Below, in pieces: positions 24,836 through 37,355 of a stretch of DNA of 64,000 nucleotides (the stretch's first letter is position 1; each line of letters opens with the position of its first letter). A model generated the notes under the pieces. It was not told the DNA's origin. It saw only the letters and a program-made list of their open reading frames with translations, and searched no databases. The DNA lies in contig JADLSH010000155.1 in the NCBI GenBank assembly GCA_016169945.1, positions 1,433,501-1,497,500 on the forward strand, read 5' to 3'. This DNA is from Trachythela sp. YZ-2020. Taxonomy: Eukaryota; Cnidaria; Anthozoa; Malacalcyonacea; Clavulariidae. Position numbers and translations under genes: made by a program.

Positions 24836-26130
24836 AACTTGCAGACAGGTTTTGAGGTAAGCGAAAATCTATAATTTGCTCTAACTATATGTTGTCGAGC
24901 ACTCGTTGCGTTTCGTAGACCTAAACCTACACGTATATAAATATATATAGATTTTCGCTTACCTCAAAACTGGTGTGCAACAGGCTGGCAGTGACAAGTA
25001 TCGAAATAAATGACCGCTCATATGCTTCCTGCCGGAACGTGGGGGTGTATGTGGGAGACAATGTGTGCATGCATGGCTTTGTTTGCGTTGTTTACGCGAA
25101 ATCTGTTACGATGACGACACCGTGAAATTATTTCGGCTCTTTTGTTGAGTAAACAATTCTTGTTTTCTTCTTTCAAAATACAAAATTTTTCTTCTCAACA
25201 TAAATTGATTACTCTGTGATTACTCTGTGATTAGAATTATTTTTGTCCAAAATAACTTTGCTTATTTTTCCGGATCCGCTTTTAGCGGGATTAATTAATC
25301 GGCATTTTGGATTGTTTTCGAAATTTTCTTTGTGATCTTTTAAAGATATAAATGCTTCGCATTTTTTCAATTCTGTCGCCGATTCCTAAATTGTTCGAAA
25401 TGTTTTTTAGTTCTGAATCAATTTCATCTATAGTGTCCTCGGATCCATGCTTATATGTTTTTGTGATGTTGTCATGTAAGAGCTTGTTGTATGTGTCGAG
25501 CGAGGTTTCATAAATATTCCTAGTTTTGTCTGCAAAAATGAAAATGTTGGGAGACGAATTGATTTTCTTTAGATCGTTGGTCAAAGATTTCTGAAATTGG
25601 TTCCTATATGGCCGAAATTGTAAATTTTCGATTAGTTTTATAAGGTCGTCTTCGAAAGGTTTCATTTCCGGAATAGAAGGAGGTGTTTTGTTGGACGCAA
25701 GGCCGAAATGGTTGTTTTGGTTTTCACTTTTTTTGTTTTCAAGAAAGAAATTAGCTTTCCATCTCATTCGTTTTATTACACTTTCCACTTTTTTAATCAA
25801 ATTTTTCAAATAAGCGTCCTGTGATGGTATAGGGATATTCTTTAGTGGATAGTCAAATCGAAATTGCCGCATTTTGAAGTTAAATATATGAATAACGTAA
25901 ACAAGAGTGCACAACCGATGTACGGTTGCAAATATACGTGTAGGTTTAGGTCTACGAAACGCAAAGAGTGCTCGACAACATATAGTTAGAGCAAATTATA
26001 GATTTTCGCTTATCTCAAAACTGGTCTGCAACAGGCTGTTTCATCTGTAAAAGTATCATCAGGCAGTGACAAGTATCGAAATAAATGACCGCTTATATGC
26101 TTCCTGCCGGAACGTGGGGGTGACGGCCTC
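24836..26130 (-). mobile_element. Penelope-like element, 5' part, with inverted flanks
   Basis: The coding part is at 25240-25914. Both sides carry TTTTGAGGTAAGCGAAAATC-type sequence in opposite orientation (24850-25045 and 25920-26125), each followed by GTATCGAAATAAATGACCGC. This fits pseudo-LTR sequence arranged as in other Penelope-like insertions. The element lacks the RT core and the GIY-YIG domain. Confidence 0.65.
25240..25914 (-). pseudogene. Penelope-like ORF, N-terminal region
   Basis: An open frame of 207 residues includes KTPPSIPEMKPFEDDLIKL, NIFIFADKTRNIYE and NITKTYKHG, the pattern I know upstream of the RT in Penelope-like proteins. From about 25330 the frame decays: the counterpart of the [17 protein letters not shown] segment is split over several frames with stops, up to about 25240. 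The reading frame starts at ATG 25914 or at the internal ATG of KMRQFRF. Downstream RT motifs are missing. Confidence 0.65.
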
Positions 26131-26334
26131 TCTTTACTGGACCGGCTAAGAACATGGCGGACTTTGCCGAAAAAGCCCTTACGCCGACATCAAAGGTGCC
26201 GACATGAAGATGAACCTCTGTATGTGATTACTCTGTGATATGACACTTCAGAAAAAATGACGTATTCAAATTAATTCTGTTTCCGGTTCGTTATAATCAT
26301 TTATATTATATTTTATCAGATTTGAACTCATACG

Positions 26335-26805
26335 GGTATGATTTCAAAACAACTGCAGAGCCAAGATTGGAGTTTGGCGCTGCAATTGCAGAGCCAATAT
26401 TGGAATTTGGCACTGCAATTGCATAGCCAAGACTGGAATTTGGCACTGCAATTGCAGAGCCAAGATTGGAGTTTGGCACTGCAATTGCAGAGCCAAGAGT
26501 GGAGTTTGGCACTACAATTGCAGAGCAAAGAGTGAAGTTTGGCACTGCAATTGTAGAGCCAAGAGTGGAGTTTGGCACTGCAACTGGAGAGCCAATATTG
26601 GAGTTTGGCGCTGCAATTGCAGAGCCAATATAAGAACATACAAAACAACCGGTTTTTTGTAGAATATAGCAACACCTAATTTTTCGTTGCAATAGCATTA
26701 TCAAAATCAATTTTCAGGATTTGTTGTCAATATTTGAGATAATAGTAAAATTTCGCAGGATTTTGTCTAAATAGAATATTTCACTTAGCTTTAGAACGTG
26801 TTTAT
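26335..26805 (-). repeat. Inverted copy of minisatellite-bearing repeat
   Basis: At 26350-26630 there are about nine 33-bp units of the same minisatellite as 19433-20217. On the minus strand AACACGTTCTAAAGCTAAGT at 26784-26803 corresponds to the left flank of the other copies. The 134-residue minus-strand frame across it is repeat-derived. Confidence 0.75.
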
Positions 26806-27627
26806 AGTTTTCAAGCAATCTTTACATATTGCCTTGCCAGGGCCTGGGCATAACTCTATATCACCAGCAATAACATCTTCAAAGCAACATTTTGCGATTG
26901 AAAGAGGCCTTTTTCTTGTTTATATTGCCATATTGAAGAATATAAATGATTCTGCTCAAATAATATCGGACTACTATCATTTAAATGATAGCAAACAGAA
27001 TCACTATTTAAGAAACCCTGCTTCTTAACCGAAATTGCAATAAAAGCATATAGAACGATCCGAGCATAACACAACACCATCGCCATTTTAATGCTGACGT
27101 ATCGGCAGATTATTAATAACCGTAGAGAATAAAGGTTTCTTGCTTGTAAAAATAGGTTGTTCGTATTTTACCCTGACGATGGACGCTAATCCGATAATGA
27201 TGATGATGATCTGAATTCCAATACAGAAACTGAGGGAAATTCTAAATCGTTCCTTGTTATTCTAGATAGTGGCTAAATACCAACTTATGTCAGCCCGGGA
27301 CAAACTGGGAAACATTGTTGCGCAAAGATATTTGTCATATTGTCCTACCAGCGTCGTCAAACAGAGAAAGAGTGTTTCATCAAATGTTTCTGAATTTGGT
27401 AGGAAATATTTTTGCTTTCCTTGAAGCAAATTTTGTTTCTGCAATAAAAGCCAATGTTTCCAGATGTGGGAGGCAGGGGGCAGACATTTGAGCAAACATT
27501 GAAAATCACGATATTTAATTTGTTCCTTGATCGTGTGCATTGTATGTATATTTATATATTCTCCGTCCTGTTTGATAGAGGTGGGTTTTTTACCTCACAC
27601 AAATTTGTATTGAATTAGGATGTTAAT
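26806..27627. other. No gene recognised
   Basis: Small open frames only, without splice or domain support. A short GATGAT run is near 27197-27209. Confidence 0.4.
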
Positions 27628-27929
27628 AGACAAATTTGGCTAACGCTTGTTTATCCCAATTCACAACTTTAGATAACTCACATGCCTAGTTACTATTGTT
27701 CTAGTTTGCGAAAACATTGAATAGAACAAAGGTGACTAAGCGCGCATTAGAATGATCTACATGAGTGAATAGCTCTTTTACATAATTATAATGCTTAGTT
27801 ACCTTTGTTCTATTCAATGTTTTCGCAAACTAGAACAATAGTAACTAGGCATGTGAGTTATCCGAAGTTGTGAATTGGGTAGCAACGACGTAAAGTTGTA
27901 AGCAGCGTTAGCCAAATTTATCTATAAGT
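27628..27929. repeat. Palindromic MITE
   Basis: Arms of about 120 bp (AAATTTGGCTAACGCT at the left, inverted at the right) surround a spacer near 27745-27785. The mirrored blocks include TTGTTCTAGTTTGCGAAAAC. Superfamily unknown. Confidence 0.75.
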
Positions 27930-28145
27930 AGAATTAAACATTAAAACGGTATTTTGAAACAATAGCCAATGAATTGAAGTGATTTAGCATATGAGCAAGC
28001 AAAATGTACAATGTGTTTTAAACAATATTTAATGTGTGTGTATTTATTCGATAATATTACAAGGTTTGATCTCTATTCCGTGATTTCTTGTTGTTTTTAC
28101 TGGGGAAATCGGGGAAAACCCACAGGGAAAATCCATTTTTCCTGT

Positions 28146-28215
28146 CTGCGCGTGCGCAGTGCGAGTTTGGCTGACATGCGCATGCGTATTTGCTACCAAA
28201 ACAATGGCGGTTTGA
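28146..28215 (+). promoter_or_regulatory. NRF1-like and YY1-like promoter sites
   Basis: GCGCGTGCGCAG and ATGCGCATGCG resemble NRF1 sites, and ACAATGGCGG resembles a YY1 site. Together, in a CpG-containing patch of otherwise AT-rich DNA, they suggest a housekeeping-type promoter or 5' UTR of the gene that continues to 28634. This rests on motif appearance only. Confidence 0.4.
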
Positions 28216-28634
28216 ATATTTCGAAGCGCGAAAATAGCAAATTTTGGAGGGATTTTTTTCCCAATTGTGCACCTGTTTCGCTTGGGGAGCAACGGATTCT
28301 GATAAAGTAAGTTTTTATCTATTGATTCTTGTGAAAATTACGTAGTTCCACGAGGGGTGCAACGGAATTGCATCTTTTGGATGCTCAATTGCTCATCCTA
28401 CGGCCTATTAGTAAAATTATTAATATATTTTATCCATATTTACATAACAGTCAGAACTGACAGTTAAATTATACATTCACGCGACGTCTATATTTAATAT
28501 TTTCACACTATCTAAAATAGGTCTTAAACGAGATACACAAATAAATTTCTTATAGGTCTGATATAGACAGTGATGATTCAACAAGTTCCAAAAAGCAAAA
28601 GACAACTGCAACGCTAGAAGAACGCGAATATAAT
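28176..28634 (+). CDS. Unrecognised gene, first two exons
   Basis: Exon 1 (28176-28306) ends ATAAA before GTAAGT. Exon 2 (28556-28634) follows TTATAG and ends before GTAAGT. The phases agree (2 then 0). The product begins MRMRICYQNNGG and continues ISKRENSKFWRDFF, then an acidic-to-basic stretch KSDIDSDDSTSSKKQK that could be a nuclear-type linker. There is no other in-frame ATG, so the start is the only option, or this is a 5' coding fragment. Downstream exons are not found; retroelement debris follows from 28760. Function unknown. Confidence 0.45.
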
Positions 28635-28759
28635 GTAAGTAAGCATGTGAATATACTATGGTATATAGGGTAAGCTCAAACTCAGAGTTGATTATGAGAT
28701 ATATTATACATATATATATATAGTAAACTTTTTAGCTGTAACTTTCGACCTTAACAATG

Positions 28760-29062
28760 GAAAACATGGGCCCTATAGGAAGCCCAATGACGATCCACTA
28801 TACATAAATATGCACTCTAATCACCCACCGAGCATCACAAGGCAACTACCTGCATCAATTAACAAACGCATCGCACTTCTTTCATCAGATGAACAAACTT
28901 TTCAGGAATCTGCACCCATATATCAGAACGTACTTAGGCATAGCAGCTTTAATCATGAACTTAGCTACACTCAGCACACACCGCAACGACAATTCAGGAA
29001 TAGGCAACGCAATATCATTTGGTTCAACCCACCATTTAGCAAGAGTGTTAGCACAGACACAA
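28760..29062 (+). pseudogene. Retroelement polyprotein fragment
   Basis: The plus strand encodes GPYRKPNDDPLYIN, SNHPPSITRQLPASINKRI, LSSDEQTFQESAPIYQ and RNIIWFNPPFSKSVSTD. I recognise this as the segment that lies between RT and the terminal endonuclease in a common cnidarian retroelement (Penelope/GIY-YIG-like, uncertain). It breaks off at about 29062 into an unrelated repeat starting CCTCGTACCCAGGGCTAGCC. Confidence 0.6.
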
Positions 29063-29264
29063 CCTCGTACCCAGGGCTAGCCTGCTGGGCATAGCCCTGG
29101 TAAAGGCTGACCACGTGACATCAGGAACGTGGCTTATTTCTCCACGCGGGATTTTTTGGACGGGGGGTGAAAATATAATATAACGTTTTGTACGTGTGAT
29201 GACAAATTGACAATTAAGAGGAGTGAAGGCAAAACGCAATGCATGCAATCTTCAGTGGCCCAAT

Positions 29265-29402
29265 TTCCGATAGAAATTCCTATAGGATCCAATAGGAATT
29301 CCTATAGGATTTCCTATAGGATTTCCTATAGGAATTCCTATAGGAATTCCTATTAGATTTTGGCCCAATTTCCTATAGGATCCAATAGGAATTCCTATAG
29401 AA
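29265..29402. repeat. Palindromic tandem repeat, CCTATAGGAATT type
   Basis: Variants of CCTATAGGA(T/A)TT are repeated, each unit itself palindromic, in two blocks separated by GATTTTGGCCCAATTT. No coding potential. Confidence 0.85.
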
Positions 29403-29748
29403 ATTGTGTTCATAATATTAACTGTTCAATTCACCAATTAACTGTTGAACAATCAGCACAACATAGTCTTTATATTTTATAATGCAATTTTTATAAATAT
29501 TTATGATAGAAACACTGAAACATGTCTCCATAAACACTGATTCTGTACTTGTTGGTACAGAACAACTGGAGATACTTATGTTAAAAGCAATGATGCATGT
29601 CATTACATTTATTTCAATATATAAAGTTTGTTATGATATTGATAAATTGTTACTTTCGACAATGGAATAATTCACACTCTACACAATCAGTACCTCTCTC
29701 CTCCGTAGAGGTTTCCGACATTATAAACTATTATGTGTTTCTAACTAT

Positions 29749-32065
29749 TATAGATAGATAGATAATTTGTTTAATAAGAACATCATCTTGCAGTCAAAAG
29801 ACTGAATTACATGACGTTAAATTGTTACAATTTAGAAATTGTTAATATATACTATATAGTATATATCATTTACTTAAATGTACTAATCTATATAAGTTAA
29901 AAATTCTAAAATGTTCAAAGGACATCTAATTTGTAATGTTTCTTAGCATAAACGTTAATAAAGGAGTTTCCGAAACGATTTGTACTTGCTGGTAGAACTT
30001 CAAAAGATCGTTCTTTTCACAATTCTCTATTGCCTGCTTTGGATGGTAAAAGTTTGGCAAGTTTATGGTCATCATTTAGAACAATGTCGTTGAAAAGATT
30101 ATTGGATAGATATTCACGTCTACTTTCTAAGGTAGAAATACCAGCGATGTTAAGAGCCTCGTCGTAAGACAGTTCACAAAATATTATGTTCATTGCGCGC
30201 TTCTGTATACGTTCAATGTCTTTTGCAAGATATCGTGGCAGGGAACTATGGAATAATTGACACGCATATTCGAGAACAGACCTTATACAACTAGTACTAC
30301 AAAAGAATTTGACCAGATCTGCCGAAGCCACATCAGCACGTTTGAGTTGCCTCAACAAATATAAACGTTTAGCTGTTTTGGAGACAATTAAATTTACATG
30401 ATCTATCCATTTAAGGTCATTTCTTAATGTAACTCCAAGCGATTTGATACTTGTTACCCTTTCCAAATTTTGATCATTCATACGTATAGGTTCGAAAACA
30501 GGTGGTAATCGTGAAAAGGATATTACCATTTCTTTGCATTTAAATGAGTTTAATTGAAAGGAATTGTTCTTAGACCAAGTAGAAATATCATCAATATCCA
30601 TTTGTAGAGTACTCTGTTCATTTTTTTTTACAATTTCAGAGACCGTGGTATCGTCAGCAAATTTCCACATTTCGGAAGAGTGATTATGTAAAACAAGATC
30701 GTTTACCATGGCTAAAAATAGCCAAGGCCCAAGTCGTGTGCCTTGAGGGACACCAGCTGGAACTTGGAGCCAGTCAGAGAAACAATTATCAGTTAGTTTG
30801 ACCCTTTGCCATCTCTTACGTAAAAAGTCAATAATCCAGTTTACCTATCTTTGATAGGGTGGAAGTTAAGGAAATAGGTCGTAGTTCCCTTTCCAAGCCT
30901 ATGACAGTAGATGTTTTTGGTAAGGGGACAATGTCAGCCAGCTTCCAAATTTGAGGAACTTTACAACTTTGAAAGGAAGTATTGATAATATTTGCAACCG
31001 GTAACGCAAGAATATCCGAATAGGTTTTTAAAACCCAATTGGAAATGCCGTCAGGGCCACTGGAACGCGATGTACTAATTTCTCGCAGTTTTCTAGCCAT
31101 AGTTGACTCAGTCACAATAATAGGCGTTTCATCGCTGTGTACCATTACAGCTGTATCTTCAGATAATGGAACATAGTCCCGCATCACATTTATAAAAGCA
31201 TTGTTAATTTTATTACTGAGGTTTATGTCTGTCTCCTGCCTTAAATCTTGATGAAAGCGGTCTTTTACACTTTTGTTATTATGTTTAGATGTGCCACACA
31301 ACTGCTTCACTTCCCGCCACCAATCTCGGGCTTAGATTGATAATAGCTCTTACGACAATGTTTTCGTTCACGGTTAACCTTATTACGTAACATTTTAAAA
31401 AGAGTGATATCACCTGATGCAAAGGCTTTTTGTCGTCGATTTATCAGCGATTTCAAATTACTGTTTACCCATGGTCGGTCATTAGAGTGGACTTTTATTG
31501 AACGTTCAGGCATGATTAAGTTCAAGCCATAATTTATAATGTTAGTTAAAAAATAGAGTTTTTGATCATTAGAGGGTATGGACGATAAAATATCCCATGG
31601 AATTTTCTGGAGAAATCGACCAAGACTTCTAATATTACTGGGTCGTTTGTCTCTTGTTTTAACAATACGTGATTGTGGCTCGTGCGATCTTTTCCTCGTT
31701 CTGGGACACATGGTAATTGTTAGGTGGTCCGATAAGCCAAATGGAGGAGCACTAGTAGGGGGTGAATAGTATTCGGATAAGTTGGTATAAATTTGATCAA
31801 GAGTATTGGCACCTCTGGTGGGGAAATCAATTACTGGTTTAAGTTGAAAAGGTTTAACAATAGCTTGCAAATCCAGCTTGTTGAAATCACCGGCTATAAT
31901 GATTGCAGGGTTAGGAATTGAAGATTCAATATATTCTAATGAGGATTGGAAATACTCACGCATACTTGTACAATCGGCATCTGGGGGGTGATACACCACA
32001 GCTATTATCATATTTGAGTAATATGAGTGTTTTATGTGTTTCCAACTATCATTTGTTCCTAACAT
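29749..32065 (-). pseudogene. APE-type LINE, 5'-truncated, internally deleted
   Basis: The minus strand has an endonuclease part (IIAGDFNKLDL, GLSDHLTI) at 32065-31310, a linker, then RT: SSGPDGISNWVLKT, LRPISLTSTLSKI, then DWLQVPAGVPQGTRLGPWLF and KFADDTTV, and the C-terminus to 30017. A frameshift near 31310 separates the endonuclease frame from the RT frame. RT motif A is deleted: STLSKIGK joins directly to a segment reading NWIIDFLRKRWQRV. The FADD catalytic motif is intact. A (GATA)n-type tail at about 29749-29766 closes the 3' end. Truncation at 32065 removes the start of the endonuclease. Confidence 0.85.
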
Positions 32066-32194
32066 GAAGTTATAGAGGGAAGAGTGGGGAACTTCCGCTG
32101 ATTATAAGGAAGAGAGGAACGTAGGCGCGAAGCAAAATTAAATGAAATCGCGAAACGAGGAAACCTCTGCCAAATAACGGTCGAAATAATGCAC

Positions 32195-32284
32195 AAATGG
32201 TCGAAATAATGCCAAATCCAGAGGTTGACTGCCTTGTTAAATTCAACAATTTGAACGTTTCGTTCAATGAATTATCGATTGAAA
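32195..32284 (+). other. Possible short 5' exon, unrecognised
   Basis: A frame reading MVEIMPNPEVDCLVKFNN continues to ELSIE and stops at a good donor (GAAA before GTAAGT). No partner exon was found. From 32285 to 33309 I see no gene. Confidence 0.2.
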
Positions 32285-33311
32285 GTAAGTAAAAATTATT
32301 CAAGGGTATAATTTTTGTACGATAGTAGCGATATTACGTACGAGATCGATGATTTACGTCTTTAATTTCTCCGTTTTCTTGTATTATGAAATATTTACTA
32401 CTGAGTTAACTCTGAATAGTTTGAATTATTTCATTTCATTGCAAACCCAAACAGTATGACGAAATGTGCGGCTGTATTAGTGTTTATTAGAAACGTTCGT
32501 GCCTATGCTCTATAAATATTATAATTTTAAAACAACACATACAGTAAATTATCCTTCATATAATCAGTGACGTCTTTTATCAGAAACACGCTCTATATTT
32601 GATCCTTCCCTTAGTAACATAGTTGCTTCAAAATAGTTTGTGTAAGAGAAGGTTTATTGAAAGCAAAAGATAATTCAACTGGTGATGAAGCTCCTGACTG
32701 CTAGCCATTGGACAATTTTGGAAAACCTAGTGGAAACGTTTTAATTGTTTAATTGATGTTGATGAGAAAGGGCATGGAAGGGTCAAGGACAACATTAAGA
32801 AAAATCTGTATGAATCCTTTCCAGACTTAATGTTTGAGATTTTGATTTGAATGTAATAGGGATGTACCGGATTGAGATACTAGCTGGTACCCGTTATCCA
32901 GCAAAATATAGTTGGTAGACTGCTATCAGATAGCTACTATATGGTATCCAGCAAAGCATAATCCAGAACATTCCTAGAATGCGAGAACCATTAATGCTTG
33001 ATATTATTCAGAATATTTACTTTGTAAACTGATGTTATCGACCAGGTTATGATTACAGTGATCACAATAATAATAATAAAAGAAAATCAGCCCCAATTTG
33101 TGAAAAGCTACACTTTTGAGAATATTTTAGGAAAATGGACATAGAACAAAATAATTATCACCTGACGAAATGCTAATGTCATCCACATAATTTGCCTCTG
33201 CAAATAACTTTGACTTTGGTCTGAATCTTATTTATATCAGGGTCAGCCTCATCAAGTAAGTAAGAATAAATCTAAAATAACTGAACATACATTATCATGT
33301 CATGATCATTA

Positions 33312-34307
33312 GACGGCCGGCCAGCTTCGAAAAAAGTGACTGTCGATGGCATTTGTTTGTTAGAAGCAGGAAACCACACTAAATGTCATCGGAGTATGTT
33401 CACTTTGAAGGTGAAATTGGTTGCTTTCCGTATTTTTTCTATTTAAGTACCGAAATTGGAAGGTTTTTATAACGACATTTCGATAGATGGTAATCCATTT
33501 AAAAGCAATTTTCGATATCATGAATTTATTGTAATTGGTTCACTACCTAATTAGCATGTGCAAATTCCTCCTTTTCTTAATTGTCATAACTCAAAGTGAC
33601 ATGCTAATGAGAAAATGGTATTACTATTACACTTGCTAAAATACCTGTATGGAGGCGAGTTTCAAAATAAGGATGGATTTATTAGGACGAGTGGTTACCC
33701 AAAGGCTTAAATTCGTAAATTATTGCGTTTAATTTCGAATATTTACCGATTTTGAAGGTCTATGTGTTGTAGTAAAACTACGTGTTTGCGCCAACATGCT
33801 GTTTTTCAACCATTTACATGCCAAAACTCGACTGGCTCAACAGAAATATATTGTGTTACACGGGTGGCAACCGGGCGTGTAATACTGATTCGTATGTAAT
33901 CTAAACATATGTGATTGTTGCCTGTCTGTAACACAACAAAACATATCGTTGTGGCTTCTTTTTGAAAGGTCGTGTTTTGATGTATTTGCGCCATGTTTCT
34001 TATTAGCATATCATTTTGAATTATACGAAAGAAGATTACCCGAGCTTTACAAATGTTAATTAGATAGTCAGCCAATTAAAGTAAAACACTAATATAAAAT
34101 ACAGCATTCGACAAAAATTCCATCCTTCGAAATGTTTTAGAAAAAACTTTCGAATTTTAGCACATAAATAAAAAATTACGGTTGGCAACCACTCCCAGTC
34201 TCAAAGTAAACACTATCCTAAGACATTTTGCGTAGTTTCATGCTTCTAACAAAAAAATGCCATCGACAGTGTTTTCTAGACACTTTTTTCAAGCTTGGCC
34301 GGCCGTC
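33312..34307. repeat. Foldback MITE with TA target duplication
   Basis: The ends are inverted copies of GACGGCCGGCCAAGCTT (one base missing on the left), followed by an imperfect inverted stretch containing TGCCATCGACAG. TA dinucleotides flank both ends (33310-33311, 34308-34309), as for Tc1/mariner-type insertions. No transposase. Confidence 0.7.
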
Positions 34308-34309
34308 TA

Positions 34310-35830
34310 CATGGATTAACTGATTAATTTGCAATATGCACAATGCATCTCATTAATGTCATAGCATTTGGTTCTGTCTTTATACACAATTGTCATGCTG
34401 TTATCAAACAATTTGCTATGGTTTTCCCCAATACATATTGTTATTCCAGGTCTTTCTTCCGTTCCTGTTGCTTTTTCCATGATAACGCCAAGAGTTATAA
34501 GTTTGTATTATAAGCCGTTTACATATCTTTCTTCCACCCTTTTGGCAAAATACATTTTTGACAGACCCAAACTCATCAATTTGATCAAGTACAGTGATTT
34601 AATTGCATTTGCTGTTGAGCCAAACAAAAATTGTATGAAGAGTTTCACTGTAATGTTTCCCTGAATTCTGGATAGAGATATTAGTGCTTGAGTTATGGTC
34701 AATGCAACAACTGTATAATTTGTAGGCATTTTTATATCATTTGGTACACATATATCACAGCTTCGCTCACAATCACAAGCATTTTCCTGAAAGTGCGACA
34801 AGAGTAATTTATGCCGACAAGTTTTCATATTTTCACAGTATTCGACTATTTTGTTCATGGACTCATTTTGGACGAAATGAACGATCTTCATGCTAAAAAA
34901 GCATTATGCATGTCGAATCCAATCCATCCCCATATAGATGTATTACGAATCTTACATCTTTTTGGTCCACACTCATTCCGAAAGACTTTGTTGCGCACAT
35001 GACCTGAGCACGACCATCTTCCCATGCTTCCTTGTGTTTCTGTCTGTCAGAATCAGGGAGATCACCATGAACAAATATTGAATTAATTTCAGCACTCTTT
35101 AATACCTGAGCAAGGGTTATGCAATCACTACGCTTTGAACAATATACAATGCCTTTGTGGCCATTAAAAGTATTCTTGATTAATGATGCAACTTGTTCTT
35201 TTGATTTAGCAGTCTTTGTAATGACTTGAATAAACAAATTGGGTCTCTTGCAGTTCACTTTCACAACTGTTGGATTATCCATCTTTAGGGTTTCAACCAC
35301 AACTTGCTGTGTTCTTTCTGTTCCTCTAAGAGCTATCACAGGTACATGGAACTGCTTTAGCAAACCAAGTTCTAGGAAATCAGGTCTAAATCCAACACCC
35401 CACATGTCAATACAGTGTGCTTCGTCCACTGCAACAAAACGGTCAAATGTGGTAGGAATTTCCGCACGTAATACAAAAGTTACCAAATTTGCAAACTTTG
35501 CAAGGCTATATTTTCCGCATTTTACAACATTTCGAAACAAACTTTGCAATTTTACTAATTTTAGTATGTTCTTTCCGGCAATATACTTTTTTTGCCTTGA
35601 TAAAAAATTAGTCTAAAATGCAAATTGTCTATTATCACTGTCAATCCCTGTTTAAGAATGGCAGAAACAGTGTATATCACACTCTTGCCTCCAGCGGTTG
35701 GTATCAATGCGAGAGTATCATGTCCATTTAAGAGCGAGCGGATTGCTTCTATTTGACCTGGTCTAAATGAATCATAGCCAAAAAAAATTTTACGGACGAA
35801 CTTTTCCTGTCTTTGTCAACATTTTCCAGG
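34310..35830 (-). pseudogene. RecQ-family DNA helicase pseudogene
   Basis: On the minus strand from about 35800: FRPGQIEAIRSLLNG, Walker A PTAGGKS, then VDEAHCIDMWG (DEAH box, motif II), KGIVYCSKRSD (motif IV), VHGDLPDSDRQ and the V/VI region, then CRHKLLLSHF with further cysteines ending CDIC, the RecQ zinc-binding module. Residues between Walker A and DEAH are too few, motif VI (Q-x-x-GR-x-GR) is absent after VRFVIHL, and stops and frameshifts break the frame near 35580 and 34890. It is a recognisable but dead helicase. Whether it came from a host gene or a mobile element is open. Confidence 0.75.
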
Positions 35831-36775
35831 CTTAGGCATTGATTGGACGTGGGCAGTTGCACTCCTGGCGAAAGTATTCCACGCACAGGTAGTTTCTATG
35901 AATTAAAAAAGAAGCTCATTTTTTCGACAAACAAACGCAATGTATTAAAATGTTCTGCTAAGTCTAAAATACTTGTATAATTCTTAAAATAAACTAATTA
36001 ATTTACAGTTGGATGGAGCCACGAAAGGTTGGTTAACATATACATACTTTCAAAATAAACATTATAAAAAATAAACATGCATATAACAAGATTAGATCTT
36101 TCTTTTTGTAATAGCTTTATTATGAGCAAACTTATAGTAAGATGTACATTTCACTGCATTGACATTGTTGTCGTGTCATCTCGGTCGTGACAACAACCGT
36201 CATCGAACTATAGTCAGTCAACTTTGCACTTTGCATATCACGGCATTGATTCGAAAGACTTACAGTAATATGAAAATAGGCTTATATTATTTATAGCACG
36301 GTACATGAAAATATCAAAGCTAGGGCCCCTAAGGATAACAGTGATTTTCACTGATTGGGTTACCCTATCTAAATAAAGATTTTTACATTACATTACAAGT
36401 ATTCATATGAAATATGGCAAACAAGATAGGGAATAAAACAAAAGTATTGAGCTGTTACATAAATATAAATAAGTATTCAGACTTCCGTCCAATGTACATC
36501 TCACTTAACAAATACCAGTTCCCACAAAAAAATTGCGGTGTTTGATTTAATGTGGCATAAATATTATTTGCATGCAATACATGTAGTAGTTTTTACTTTG
36601 TGGCATTCGTTCGGAAGAACAAATACCAAAATATAAAAATTCATCTTGCTTGTTTTAGATATCATAATTGTCACTTTAGTAATTGAAAGGACAAACCTTT
36701 TTAAAGAAGATTACATCAGCAAATATTTTTTCGTTTGATCGCCGTATTTCGAAGATAGAATGCATAAAATAATTC
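35831..36775. other. No gene recognised
   Basis: AT-rich; no supported exons. Confidence 0.4.
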
Positions 36776-37355
36776 TACAAAGACACTTCCAAACCTTCTT
36801 CGCCCATTTTTGGTAAAAATCGTTTGTGTTCCACGAACATACCAAATAGTTTCGTGGCTTCCTTCGATGATTCACAAAACAAAGTCATTCGTTCTTCTAC
36901 GGATTCCACAGTAAATTATTGATACAGTTTACTATGTGGGTCCTATACATGAGAAATACACACACTAGTTATAAAGAAATTATTTATTTCTTAAGTACTA
37001 GATTCAAAGTACAAAATATAAACACTTACGTTGTGTCGTCTCATATTAGACAGAGTTTGCAAATTTTTAAACGTTTCTTTGGCTACAAGTTCTTGCAATG
37101 ATTTGATACCTTGTTTGACCGTTTCTTCGGCTTTAATTCTGTTTGGGGATGCGAAGATCGGTAATGAATATATAGCCTGTTTTTCGTATAAAAGGTAGCA
37201 ATATTACCATCATCAAATGTTAGGGCAAGGCAATCCGAACAACAGGTTTTCCCGCTGCGCCAAGCAGTCAAGTAATATTTACTAAAGCATTCGTCGCTGA
37301 TGCTAACCCTTTTTATTTCTAGTTTTTCACAATTGTCTTTGAATGCCACCGCCAT
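36776..37355 (-). CDS. Possible small host gene, unrecognised
   Basis: ATG at 37355 lies in CTTCATGGCGGTGGC, a strong context and a YY1-like site. The frame begins MAVAFKDNCEKLEIKRVSIS and continues CCSDCLALTFDDG to a stop at 37083. A second frame of the same stretch ends QTLSNMRRHN before GTAAGT near 37034. A further frame at 36908-36776 reads ERMTLFCESSKEATKLF and ends with a stop. These could be exons of one short gene, but I could not find phases that join them all, so structure and frame are uncertain. The C-rich DNA at 37375-37620 may be its promoter. Confidence 0.3.
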
